DNA of 64,000 nucleotides from Stenogyne calaminthoides. Its lineage: Eukaryota > Streptophyta > Magnoliopsida > Lamiales > Lamiaceae. Positions 10,003-22,398 of this stretch are shown one piece after another. The notes beneath the pieces were generated by a model. The model saw only the letters and a list, made by a program, of their open reading frames with translations. It searched no databases and had not been told where the DNA came from. Where the stretch lies: contig JBBCBC010000026.1 in the NCBI GenBank assembly GCA_037126765.1, positions 11,520,418 through 11,584,417 of the forward strand, read 5' to 3'. Position 1 is the stretch's first letter; every line of letters begins with the position of its first letter. Position numbers and translations under genes: made by a program.

Positions 10003-11901
10003 TGTTGGTCCCGGTGAGAAGTCTTCTTACGTGTATGGGGGAATACACGTGTTCGATTTTTTAAAACTTTTTCTTCGAGGTCACTTGGGTCGAAAAATCC
10101 ACAAGATTAGGTTCGAGAAGCACAGACGCTTCCGAGTCAAAGTCTCATCGAGATGTGATCCCGAAATTTTCGGATACCTCGATAATCCCAACCGAGTCCC
10201 GAAAGTCGAGATCCCGAGTTGCTTGGATCGATAACTAACTTACTGAATCCTCGGATGAGAGTTCGGTTTGGTAACTATCTGTTCTAGCTACTCGACCGTC
10301 TTAAATGGTTGGCCCTTAGATTATACTCGTTTTAAGCTTTTGTCAAAACCTTCCCTTATGAAATAGTGATTAGGCTGTGAATCACTTATGCAACTTTCAA
10401 TTGGATTGATTCCAACCAATATCGATGAAAAGTATGCTTTCAAAATCAAGTTGATGCAACAATTAAGCCTGAGATAAGGAAAGCAATAAAGAACACAAAG
10501 AAGTTATAGTGGTTCGAGACTCAAGCTCCTACATCCACTCTCCCGACTCTTGGAGAAATTCACTATCAAACCGAGCTTTACGACTACCTCGTAGTTTACT
10601 TACTCAACTTCGCCCCGAGTTTTTACGACTACTCCACGTAGTTTACTTACTCAACCCGACCTTGAGTTTTTACTACCTCCGTAGTTTACTTACTCAATCA
10701 CACACAAGCTTTCGGACTACCCTCATGGCTTACTAACTTCTTCTCTAGAGTTTTTTACGACTACTCCGCGTAGTTTACTAACTCTTTACAACTCTACTCA
10801 CCAACAAACACACTCCAACTACCTTCTCAAGGGTTTGGGGTTTCTTGGTTGGTTTCAACTAGGATGAGATATCCTTTACAATAAAGCACAATGCAAAGGG
10901 TTAGGATATCTCGACTAAGCTTTGGATAAATCTTATCAAGCTAGGCTTAGTAAAGTGAGCTCTCTTCAATATAAAAGCACTTGGGAAATTCAAGGTATTT
11001 TAGTGCTTTAACTTTTTGCAAGAATAAGTTTGAGCTCTTGTTGCGTATAAATTTCCCGTAACCTTACTATGTAGGGGTCACCAAGATTTATAGGCATACA
11101 CCAAGGTCACTCTTGAAAACTATCCGTTGGAGAGATAACCGTGAGTTCCCTCTTATGGTGTGTGAGAAAACGGCTATATTTAGAGTTTGAAACTCCCTAA
11201 CACGTTTTAGGCAATAGCCTTTCATGTAGCCGGTCTTCACTTTTTTGCGATCTGGAACTTTCGTACATCGACATCTTTTTATTGACTTGTCACCGCTTGT
11301 CATTGTCGATATGGTACAAATGTCATCTTCCTCTTTTTGACTTTTGTCTTGATTAAGGGTAGACACCTTTAATTGGCTCTTTTGATTACAAACTCGAGTT
11401 TGATATAACCTTAACAATACTTGACTTAGTTCCTTTTATGCTGCGTTTGAATGTCTTGGCAATATCTAACTTTCTAAGGCATCGCGTTTCTCTCGATGTT
11501 GCATCCTTCGGATAGATATATTCAATTGCCTCGGAACATTCAGTTCATCTCGAGCATTCAATATATTCTTTATGTCTTCGTAATTACTTGTGCTTTTAGT
11601 ATTCTTGATCTTGATACTCGATCTTGATCTTGTGTCTTGAGTCTTCTCGAGTCTTGAGTCTTGATTTATCTTGTTGTTTAAACCGAGTCTTCATCTTTGA
11701 GTCTTGATCTCTCATTTCATCTTGAGTCTTGAGACTATTCTCGAAACTATATCTGTGACTTATACATTTTGCGATAACATCCTCAATACTCTAAAACCCG
11801 AATCTGACTCACTATCAAGATCATTCTTGAACATGTCATACTCGGGGTTTTGGGATCTTAATCAAAATCATATAATCTTTTATTAAATTCATCTCCCAAC
11901 A
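10003..11901 (-). repeat. 3' LTR of element B
   Basis: 1,899 bases. Read on the + strand it starts TGTTGGTCCCGGTGAG and ends CATCTCCCAACA. A TATA box (minus-strand TATAAAT) lies at 11086-11092. It aligns along its length with 22399-24305, with differences concentrated at places where the other copy has CAG, CTG or TCAG. A repeated ACTACCTCCGTAGTTTACTTACTCAA-like motif occurs four or more times at 10570-10790. Confidence 0.9.
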
Positions 11902-11914
11902 ATTTCCCCTTTTT
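11902..11914 (-). other. Polypurine tract of element B
   Basis: On the minus strand AAAAAGGGGAAAT lies directly before TGTTGGGAG, the LTR start. Confidence 0.85.
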
Positions 11915-12270
11915 GATGATGCCAAAACCTATCTTGTTACAAGTATATAACCTATTCTCGGGTTTCAGATTTTATCTATTACAAGATTGGTTATGTCCCA
12001 ACAGTTTCTCGAATCGAGAATCTCCCAAAAAAATTTTCAGAGAGTCTCCCAAGAATTTCATCACCAAAAAATCAGTAATCAGGCATATCAAAAGACATGT
12101 AAAATAAGATAATGAGGTATTATCTTTTGAGCATAATGATAAATATTCATTGATGATAAGTGTAGCTTTACAGATTACAATGAATTTATCAAACAAAATA
12201 AAAAAGACAAACATTTGAAGAAACACAAAATCTTCTGAGTCTTCAGTTTTTAGTCTTCAGATTTGGCTCT

Positions 12271-15200
12271 TCAGTCTTCTGCTCTGTTTGCTTCATTTTC
12301 GATTTCATCAGTGGGCACTTCCAGATCAAACATTCCGAAGTATCTCTTCTTCAGCTCATTTCTTTCCCTGATGATGTCTGGACTGTTTCCAGTTAGTCCC
12401 ATCTGACCAGCGTACTGAGCAATTTCTTGCGTAATGGCCTTTTCATTTACCAAGCCATTACCAAGTTTCGGAGGAGGATAGGAATATGGACCGGGGGCTA
12501 CTATCTGTACTCCACCTTCATCCGCAAGGTTAATCCAGCTTTGTAGATACTTTGGATAAAAGGTGAGAAGATGTTCAATGAAAGCTTCGTTCTGATCAGA
12601 GCCTTCCCTTCTCCATTCCCTGAGAACATCAAAATTGAACCAGAAGGTTCTCTTCACTTCTTCCCACATGTCGTTGAGTTTAATGGGCATCCATTTATCA
12701 ACATGGGGCCACTTCAGATAGCTTTTCGATGTTCCCTTCCTCTTGCTCGCAAACTTTCTGAAGTCACTCCTTCGTTTCTGCTCTTCGTCTATCTCTTTTC
12801 TGATCACAGAAGTTCCTGAGACTGAAGCAGTAGCTTTCTTAGCTTGTTCTTTTTGGAGTGTCATCAGAGCCTCTCTGGAGTTGAAGACTTTCTTCTGAGG
12901 TTGAGACTCAGATTCTTCTGCATTTTCCAGAATCGGTTTTCTCTGGTTTGGCTTAGAAGCTTTAAATGCAGCTTGCTTCTGAGTTGAACAACGCCCAAGG
13001 CTTTCCTCTTCATAAAAAGATTCGGACCCGGCTGGCTTGTTCCAACCTTAGTTCTATCATTCGGTTTCTCTCTTGCAACCTCAAGCTTGGTTTGCTCGAA
13101 ACTTCGAATGTAGACAGAACTTCTACTTGAGCAAATTTTAACTTCTCAAGAGCATCGACTTCTTTAAAGGCTTGGGCTAAATTGTACATTTCAAAGATCT
13201 TTTCGAGCCTTCTTTTTCCAAAATCGTGCCATGAACTTCCCGAGGTCTCACCTTCCTTTTTCCCTTCTTGGCACCGTAGTTTGGAAGAAGTCTGGAGAGA
13301 GCTGTGTCCATATGATACTGTTCTTTGCTCACACAGTGGATCTCTCCTGCTAGTTGATCTTGCTCATCTTCCATTCTTCTAATGTAGTTCTTAGCCACGA
13401 TGCCGTTCTTGAAATGTGGGCAAAGGCCGAAGAGTGCATCTTTAAGCATCTCTGTCATCTTGGTCATGAGCACAGAGCTCATTTCCTCAACAATGATTTG
13501 ATCCGCACCTCATATTTCTCTGTCGGTTTCACCTCTAAAGAATTCAATCGACTCACCGGTGCTTTTGTTTCATTTCATCACTTATCTCTGCATTGACTCC
13601 CTCCAGCTTTTCTTTTAGCTTTTCTTCCATGGAGGTCATCTGAGTGGTCAGAGTGTTTTGTATCTGCACCAGTTATGAAGAATGGCTAAGTCCTTCCATT
13701 GTCTGAGCTTGATTGGCCAATGTTTCTTCCATCTGAGCAATTTTGATTGCCATTGGCTCAATCTTCTCAAGTTTCTCCATTACGGGGAGTGAGATTAATC
13801 TCGGCCGACCTTACGCACCTTCTTTTTTGATCATCTGAGCTTCGCTTCATCCTGAGCTCCGACCTCCAATTGAGCCTCGATCTGTTTTATCGACGTTTGA
13901 GAATAAAGATAGTACTTTCAATAACTCGGCATCATTATCAATAGTGCCAAAAGGTACCAAGAGTGCTAACCGATCTGAGGTTGATCGACAAAAAGAAGTC
14001 TCTATTTACGTTTGAGACTAATCCTCGGCTTCTCCTGTTGGTCCCCATCTCCATCTTTGGATTTGTCTCCATTTTCGGGGCACCAACCTCATTTGCTTTC
14101 TTCTCTGCTAAAACCTTACGAACCAACTCATCAAAATCGGAATTTTTCAATCGAGCTTTGTCCTTCAACCTCGAGAAGTCGGTCGGAAGGCCGTCTCCTC
14201 ATTCCACCAAATCTTCCCCTCTCTGAATGTAGCAATATCAAGCATCTCGGGAAAGAGTCGATTGAGGATATACATTTGTCGTTCTTAATCAAGAATATAT
14301 CTTGCAGATCAGGGTATGAGCTGAGCTCAGGGTATCGGTCAAGGATGAACCGTTCCCCCTTGCTCCTCCATTCGCCTTCTTCAGCCTCGCCTTTCTTCCA
14401 TCTCGGGCTCTCGGTTCGATAGAAGCTTCGCTAAGGATCAGCGATGGGTCACTTTCGAGCTCATCAGTACATTTTTGCTCCCCGAGCCTCGGTAGTATCT
14501 GAAGCTTGTGCATTCAGTCCTCGGTTTGCATCGAGTGGGTTTACGAGACTGGTGGCATTTCCTCGATATGAGTCGAGTTGGCTTGACGGTTCGAGCCTAC
14601 ACATCTTGATTGACTCGGTGGCTCTTGATCTGAGCTTTGTTCATCCGAGGTAGGCATTTAAGGTCTGAGCTCCTTTAAAAAATTTCTGAGAAATTTTATC
14701 CGAATCCATGATGTCTCGGCACCTCGAAGGAAGACACCGCTCCTCGATCGATCCTGTGTCCTTGAGATAACCCGAGCCGGCACTTGTAATGGTGAACTTT
14801 GAGCGATTTGGCCCTCGGGTTGTCTCTCCTCGGAATCCATCAAGCTACCATCGTGGGTGAGAACCACCAATCTTCTGCGCTTTGGGCGAGGTTCTTCTGC
14901 CTCAGCAGTTTTGCTCCTTGCTCTATTTTTGCCTCCAATGAACCTTCCCCCGGGTTTGTTGAGTCTCTTTCTCGGCACCGTGAAGGTGATTCTACCTTCT
15001 TTTCTTTTTCCCTCGAATAGCCTTTCGCTTCTTCACAAAGCAGTGGGTTTGAAGAGAATTTTGGATTTAGGAATGGGGTTGAGTTGGCGAAGATATCCTC
15101 TTCCTCTCTCGCACATCTCCAAAATATAGGCAATTTTGGTGGCATGGTGGATCTTGCCTTTCATTGTGATTTCCCCATTGACTCTTTTTTATGATCTTGG

Positions 15201-15817
15201 CTTGCTCCGACACCATCCGGACTAAGAATTTCAGCCGGTTGAAGTCGGTGGTGGGAGATGCCTCGATCGCCGCCATCGATCGAGCTTGGTACTTATATCC
15301 GCTCAAAACTCCCCGCAAGACTCATGACGCTCTTGCTCACAATATCCATCAAAGACACTGCGATATTGTGGCTTTAGGGCTTCTTGTTCAAAGTTGCCTC
15401 AAACTTCACAGATTCTCAAAGAATCCTATCTAGGTACTCCTGCTCTCTTCCCGGACATATACATCGCAGATCCTCTCCTCTATCACATAGCTCAAACACA
15501 TCATTCAGATTTTTTGGAATAATGCACAACTCCCTCTCAAAATCGATGTATTTTGATGAGTGATCTAGATGAGATACGGTAATCGAAGAGTGCACACAAT
15601 CTTCTTTATCTGTTTTCAAATTGCAGATGAATTCGATTACCTCCTTTGCGAACTCCTGGTCTGGTTGACTTGCGACTAGATGGGTGAGTTTGGCCAGTCG
15701 GATCATATTCAGAGCCTCCTCTTCTGGCTTTGAGTTGGTTGAGCTCTCAAGTGGGACAATGAACTCGTACCATGGCTTATTGGTTATGACCAATCTCTCG
15801 TACACAGTTGGAGCCAT
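12271..15817 (-). pseudogene. Extra (env-position) ORF of element B, broken
   Basis: Not a recognised protein family. Intact end pieces are 15817-15416 (N-terminus, start ATG at 15817 preceded by CTAAA) and 12864-12271 (C-terminus, stop TGA at 12271). Between them (12900-15400) the frame is repeatedly broken in a CAG/CTG-poor patch. The total span is about 1,180 codons. The C-terminal piece has Lys/Arg-rich sequence followed by an E-A-F-I-E-H-L-L-x-F-Y-P-K-Y-L motif. This parallels the F-x-x-W-L/M-x-x-K-x-P-x-F motif of elements 1 and C. A middle part (13700-13180) encodes coiled-coil-like, Lys/Glu-rich sequence. The N-terminal piece differs more from the other two copies. The 5' flank has AAACCCTAAA but no obvious intron. 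Position and length link it to the extra ORFs of elements 1 and C. Confidence 0.65.
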
Positions 15818-16199
15818 TTTAGAATGTGATTGAAGAATTTGAAGCTTTAGGGTTTTGCGATTTCTGGGCAAAAGGGGATTTTAGTTACAGAGTATTTTGG
15901 GAACGAAGGGTTTGATAAAATTTTGGCTTGAATGGCTTGAAGAGGTACAGATAGCTTTGAGATCGTGGGGAATCGTGTAGGTTAGGTGAAAAGTAACGGT
16001 TGAGATTAATCTCTGATTAATCGGGTATATGAACCGACGATCTCCGAAAAGTAAGCCGCCAAAATATCCTCTGTGGTCAATAATGTGGCAGAGCATTAAA
16101 TGACTGTCCTTCTTCGGAATTTAAAACGATCCCGCCCAAAACATTCCTCAGGTGTTTTGTATTTATTGCAAATGATTACTGAGTTTTATTTAAGCAATA

Positions 16200-16440
16200 A
16201 ATGGCTCACATGAGTCATTACTTCTTCAGACTAATTTCCTTCTATCAGTCTTACTGAGTACTGACCTTGATAAAATGTCAGTATAATACTGAGTACTGAA
16301 AGGGTTCAGCATGTTACTGAGTACTGCCTATCAGTAAATCTGAGTTTCTTGAGACTCAGTTCAGTATTTCATTTTATCCTGAGTTTCTCAGTAGAATTCT
16401 GAGAAAGCTTCATGTATCTGAAAATCTTCAATTTTCAGAT
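16200..16440 (-). other. Spacer between pol and extra ORF of B, rich in ACTGAG words
   Basis: Within about 200 bases, ACTGAGTACTGA, TACTGAG, CTCAGTA, TCAGTAT and similar words recur more than ten times on both strands (16225-16410). Several are near-palindromic (CAGTACTCAGTA). There is no coding signal. The corresponding spacer of C (52480-52800) is instead rich in TGATCAG and TCTGATC words. Confidence 0.6.
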
Positions 16441-16445
16441 TTACT

Positions 16446-19400
16446 CTATACACCTGGTTCTAACATCCCTAATTCAACTGAAAGTTCCTGAAATCTTGAT
16501 TCAGCCAAAGGTTTAGTCAAGATATCAGCTCTTTGCCTATCAGTATGAATTTTCTCCATCCTTATGTCCTTTTTCACGACATGATCTCTGATGAAGTGAT
16601 GTCTGATATCCACATGCTTGCATCTGGTGTGCAATACCGGATTTTGTGAAATAGCAATAGCACTATTATTTTCACAAAATATTGGTACTTCATTGACCAC
16701 AACTTTATAATCCCTTAATTGTTGTCTGAGCCAAAGAATCTGAGCACAGCAGCTTCCTGCAGCCATGTATTCAGCTTCAGTAGTACTGGTTGCTACTGAG
16801 GTATGTTTCTTTGAAAACCAAGATATCAGTTTGCTTCCTAGAAATTGACAAGTTCCTGTTGTGGACTTCCTGTCAATTCTGCAACCTCCATAGTTAGCAT
16901 CTGAGTAACCAGTTAATTCAAGGTTATCATCAGCTGGATACCATAATCCTCTATTCACTGTGCCCTTAAGATATCTCAGTATCTTTTTAGCAGCCTCCAT
17001 GTAACTAGTCTTAGGATTAGCTTGGTATCTTGCACATATCCCAACAACAAATGTTATATCTGGCCTACTTGCTGTGAGATAGAGCAATGATCCAATGATC
17101 CCTCTATAATCAGTATGATTTACTGATTTGCCTTCTGAATCAGGATCCATCTTGTAGTTAGTATTCATTGGAATCCTAACTGCATTGCAATTTTGTACAC
17201 CATATTTGGCAATCAGATCTCTGGTGTACTTTGCCTGGTTGATGAATATTCCTTCCTTTGATTGTTTCACTTGAAGACCTAGAAAGAAATTCATCTCTCC
17301 CATCATTGACATCTCAAACTTGCCTTTCATCAGTGTTGAAAACTTTTCACACAAATTGATGGTTTGAGATCCAAAAATGATGTCATCAACATATATTTGA
17401 ACCAAGAAGATATCTTTCCCATCCTCTATCCCGAACGAGTTCTATCAATGAGTTCCTTTGACAAAACCATGGTCAAGAAGAAACCGAGAAAAAGTATCAT
17501 ACCATGCTCGGTGCTTTGCTTGAGGCCATACAAGGCTTTTTTCGAGCACAGAAACTTGGTCATTCTGTTTGAACCCGGAGGTTGTTCCACATAAACCTCT
17601 TCTTTAAGCACACCATTCGAAATGCACTTTTCACATCCATTTGATAGATCGTGAACTTCATGTGGGCGCGCATATGCAAGAAACAATCGATGGCTTCTAG
17701 TCTTGCAACCGGTGCAAAGGTTTCATCATAATCCAAGCCTTCTTCTTGGGAATAACCTTGTGCAACTAGCCTTGCCTTGTTTCTTACAATGTTGTTGTTT
17801 TCATCTCTTTTATTCTTGAAAACCCACTTGGTTCCAATGACATTGTGCCTTTCAGTCTATCTACCAACTCCCATACTTCATTCCTTGAGAATTGATTCAA
17901 ATTCATCTTGCATAGCATAATCCAATCTGAATCTTGTAGAGCTTCACCAATCTCTGCGGTTCTTTCTCCGATAGGAAGCGGCCAGAATAGTGCACTTTCA
18001 CCATGGAACCTTCTTGTCTTAACACCTTCGGTTAGATCACCCACAATCGACTTGTAGGATGACTATCTAACCATTTCCTTCTTGATGTTCCCCCTTCAAT
18101 AGTATCCTCAACATTTGAAATGTTAGGTTCGATTATATCGATGGCTTCGGGGAACAACGAAAAGGAGAAAGTGAATCATCTTCCTCGTGGAAATTCTATT
18201 GAAACATTGTCGAGACATTTGTTCCCCTTTGGTTGATAGATTCGAGAATTTGCCTCACCGTGACCACATCTTCATTGGCATCACATACCGAGTCCGAATC
18301 GGTGTCTGCTCGATTAGTTTACCTTTAGAGTCTTTGGTTTTCCCGAGTCTCACCATCCTAATTTCCATTCTGAACTTCTTTATCTGAGTCTGAGTCACTC
18401 CAATCATAGATTCAGAATGACTTCTGCTTTTCAGGTTCAGTAGATGATTTTTCTTTTTGTTTCAGGCTTAATCTGGTGATCCTCTTAGTCAGTTCATCTG
18501 CATCATGTTCCTGTTTCTTCTGAACACAAATAGTTTCATCAAAAACAACATGAGGTGTTTCCTCCACAATAAAGTCCTACAGATTGTAAACTCGAAAAGC
18601 TTTTTCGACTTCAGAATATCCTAAGAATATTCCTTCATCAGCTTTACTATCAAAAGTTTTCAACTGATCTTTACCATTATTGTGTATGAAACACTTGCAA
18701 CCAAACACACGAAAGAAAGAAACAAGAGGCTTCCTTTCATTCCAAAGCTCATAAGGTGTTTTGCCTTGACTCTTGGTCAGCATGGATCTATTATGTGAGT
18801 AGCATGCAGTGTTGACAGCTTCAGCCCAAAATCTTTTAGGAATATCAGCTTCAGCTATCATTGTCCTTGCAGCTTCTTTCAGAGTCCTGTTCCTTCTTTC
18901 AGCAACACCATTTTGTTGAGGGGTCCTTGCAGCTGATGTTTCATGAGAAATTCCATTTACTGCACAATAATCAGATATAATATGATTTATAAATTCAGTT
19001 CCTTTGTCAGATCTGATTTTGACCACACTCAGATTCTTCTCAATACCGAGCCTTTTCAAAGAGCTCTGGCGGTTTATCTCGAGTCTCTTTCTTACTGAGT
19101 AAGAATATGACCCAAGTATATCTCGAGTAGTCATCAACTACTACCAATGTGTATTTCCTGCCATTAGTGCTCACAGGTGTTATAGGACCAAAAAGATCCA
19201 TATGAAGTAATCAAGTATTCTTTTCAAGAGAAACCTCAACTTTACTTTTAAATGATGCTTTTATCTGTTTGCCTTTTCCGCACGATCACAAATATGTTCC
19301 TTCTTGAACACTTTACGTTAGGGTAACCCTCTCACAAGAGCTAATCTTGCAAGCTTGTTCGGGTTTTTTGAAATTTAGGTGATTCATTCTTTTATGCCAT

Positions 19401-20000
19401 AACCAACTGGTATCCGTGGGAACTTTTAGCAACTAAACATGTATCTTTAGGAGTTGAACTCCAATCGCCAAGATACACATTCCCTTTTCTTGTACCCGGT
19501 CGAATACTTTCTGTGATGTATCATCTTTCACAAAACATAAGTTCTTAGAGAACTCAACATTAAAAGCCTTTATCACGTATTGGCTAATTGAAAGCGGTTA
19601 TGCTTCAATCCGGATACATATGAAACACCATGGATATGAATCGAGTCGATTTCCAAAGTTCCATATCCTTCTTGATCTGTCCCCTTGGAGTTATCTCCAA
19701 AAGTGATCTGTGGGCCTCTATGTTCAACATAGTCAATGAGTAACTTCTTGTATCTGTCATATGTCTTGAACATCCACCGTCAAGATACCATATATCGAGT
19801 TTTTTTCATCTCTGCTCATCGATTGCCATGTGATCTTTAGTCGGTTTAGTGCCCTTGTTTTCCTCCCCGAAAAACAAATTAATTCTTAGGTACCCAATTT
19901 GTGTAGGGTCCTACAAGGTTAGATGTACCTTTCGGAATCCAAATCGCTGACAACTCTCATTACTTTAGAGTGGTGATCCGTCTTCCAGAAACATCAACAT
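16446..20000 (-). pseudogene. pol: pol of element B: protease, integrase, RT, RNase H
   Basis: On the minus strand, from 19810, a protease motif reads D-G-G-C-S-R-H-M at 19781-19760 where D-S-G is expected. The integrase core (19137-18577) has I-R-S-D-K-G-T-E-F and Q-Q-N-G-V-A-E-R-R-N, so the second Asp and the catalytic Glu are present. Part of RT (17686-17426) gives V-Y-V-E-Q-P-P-G. An intact stretch (17405-16446) has the catalytic Y-V-D-D-I-I-F-G, S-M-M-G-E-M-N-F-F-L-G-L-Q, and the whole RNase H region including T-E-A-E-Y-M-A. It ends at a stop at 16446. Frames are intact in 16446-17405 and 18577-19137 and shredded in 17410-18380 and 19140-20100, where CTG/CAG words are scarce. Lineage: SIRE-like, from similarity to C. 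Confidence 0.85.
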
Positions 20001-20109
20001 ATACATCCACTACTCGGGTGCCTTAGCGGTTTTACGTATATGTGTGCTAGCTTTAGCTTGAACATGTGCCTTTGAATTCTTCTTTGGTTCGGGCCTTACA
20101 TTCGGATGC

Positions 20110-22264
20110 TTAGGCTTTTTGTGCGGCCGGTCTAAATCTTTGTTGATTCGGGTTCGAATAACCTTTACCTTTTAGGCAAGTAAGGTTTAGGTTATGCATC
20201 TTGAAAACTGGGTCTTCGATTGTCTTGAGGACTTGGTCTCTTGATTGAGAATATCTCTGGCGAGTGTTTCTCTTCTGAAGATTCCTCTGATGGTTCAGTG
20301 TAGATCCTTTCAAGTTTGCATTCTTAGCCTGAGGCTTTGAAGTACTTGCCTGAAATTTTCTAACTGGCTGCTCAGGTTTTCTAGCCTTCACCTGAGGTTT
20401 GGGCTTTCTAACCTGATCATTCGATTTTTTCTTTGGCCATAGTCCTTTTCCCTTATCTACAACCTTGGGCATTACTTCAGTTTGAAGTGTAGGTGCCACT
20501 GGTTTTACAAAGATTGTCTTCTTGCTACATGATGCAGCATTCAGATGACCTTGTGAGGTTTCCCCTGGAATAAATCCCAATCCGTTTTTTATAGTGGCGG
20601 ATCTCTGGTAACTCAATTTCATATATTACTTTAGATGCATTATTCAATAGAGTTAACTTCTTCATGCACTATCCTCACAGATTCTGTGAGAGTTTCATGC
20701 TTCTCGGAGAGGTCATTGAACTTAGTTACGATTAGTTTGAGTTTCTTGAAAGGATTTCTCTAGCTTTTCAGTTAGGGGTCTCTATCAACTTCTCTTTCTC
20801 TGAGAGTTGTACTTTCAGAACATCTAGTTCATCAGTAGCTCCCATAAATTGAGAAGTGATTTCAGTTTTGCTAGAGTCTTTCCATTTTAGATTTTCAGCA
20901 TTCAGTTCCTTATTCTGCTCTTGAGTTTTATTTAGCAGTCCTTGCAAAACAGCATAGTCCTTCATTAGATTCTCAAAAGAATCCATCGAAGTCAAAATAT
21001 TTGCTTTTCGATGGAACTTGAAAACTCTTGTGCTAATGTAGGAGCAACAACAGAGAGAAAAAGAGTTTACCTCCTCAATGGCCATCGACGATGTCATCAC
21101 TATCACTGTCTGAGAATATCTCATCCGAAGAGCTAGATTCCTCCTCAGAATGTTCTTTTTCTGCAACCATGGCCTTTGAGAACTTCTGGTCTCTTTTAGC
21201 TTGTCTTTCTCTTCTCTCCTTAGCACTCAACTCTGGACAATCATACTGGAAGTGACCTTTCTTCTGACAATTATAGCATCTGTTGGCATCATCATCCTGA
21301 TCATTTTCTTCTTTGGACTTGGAGTCCTTCTTTTTGGATGAAGATCCTTCAGCTTTCAGGTCCTTCTTCTTCTCAGTTGATCATCCTCGGGTTTCTTACG
21401 GTACTGTTGTTCTGTAAAAGCTTTTGTATTTTCCAAATCTACTATTAAGTCTCGTCAAACCTCCTTGCCATCGGTCTTAGCTTTTCCTCAAGCTCATCCC
21501 GATGTTTGGCATGGGGGTTCTCGAACTCTTTAGTTTTTGAGTTTTTATCTTTTGCTTTTAAAGCCACATTTTTACTTGATGAAGAATCATCTTTCTTTAT
21601 CGACCTTTTTTGGATTTCTTATCAATTACAAATTCATAGGCTTTTCGATTCGAGAAGACTTGTTGGTATGGCATTGAGCTAATGTTCTTGGTGTTTTCAA
21701 TCACCATTTGCATGAATATCCCATTTCTTAGAAAGACCTCTAAGAATTTTTAATGCCACTTCTCTTTGTGGATATTTCTTTCCAAGTGCATTTAGATCAT
21801 TCATGATGCTAGTGAATCTGACTTCCAATTTGTCTATTGATTCACCATCATCCATTTTCAAAACTCAAACTTTCCAATTGCCAACGAAAGTTTGTTTTCT
21901 TTTATATGATCTGTGCCTTGGCACATAACAGCTAGTGTATCCCATATCTCTTTAGCAGTATTACAGTGAGAGATCATTCCCATCACACCATCATCAATTG
22001 TACTATATAGTGTGTCTTTTGCCATGTAGTCTAGATTGACTAACTTCCTCTCCTCAGGAGTTAGTTGGTCATCAGACTTAGGAAATTCTTCTCTAGGGTC
22101 AATTCTCTCCTCTTACGTAATTAGGATTCACCACAAGAAATTTGAATGGTCCTGAGAAACCACTCTCCACATACTCTCATGTTTGGAATACGAGATGTGC
22201 TGCATTCTCGGTCTCCATAGATCATAGTTCTCTCTTCGAGAACATGGGAAGTTTTTAGAAGACA
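20110..22264 (-). pseudogene. gag: gag of element B
   Basis: The start ATG at 22264 opens a protein with N-Y-D-L-W-R-P-R-M, followed in broken frames by E-E-R-K-L-V-N-L-D and A-K-E-I-W-D-T-L near 22060-21920. These are the N-terminal gag and UBN2-type motifs of plant copia. A zinc knuckle C-Y-N-C-Q-K-K-G-H-F-Q-Y-D-C-P lies near 21290-21245, followed by an acidic Glu/Ser stretch. Coiled-coil-like sequence with L-N-A-E-N-L-K-W lies at 21000-20770. A Lys/Pro/Gln-rich basic linker (20622-20110) leads to the protease. The layout matches the gag of element C. Stops and frameshifts are frequent. Confidence 0.8.
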
Positions 22265-22384
22265 TTTTTCCGATCTTTTGAAAAGAAACGAATTTCAAAG
22301 AAATAAGATCGATTCGGATAGACCACAAGTATTTTTGAAAATAAAACTTTGGTCAACACAAAGCAGTGGTCAAGTTGAACCACC

Positions 22385-22396
22385 GGCTCGATACCA
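22385..22396 (-). other. Primer-binding site of element B (altered)
   Basis: On the minus strand, two bases after the LTR end, the sequence is TGGTATCGAGCC. The plant copia initiator-Met primer site is TGGTATCAGAGC, as in element C. The difference is exactly the loss of a CAG context, matching the pattern described for the patches. Confidence 0.8.
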
Positions 22397-22398
22397 CT

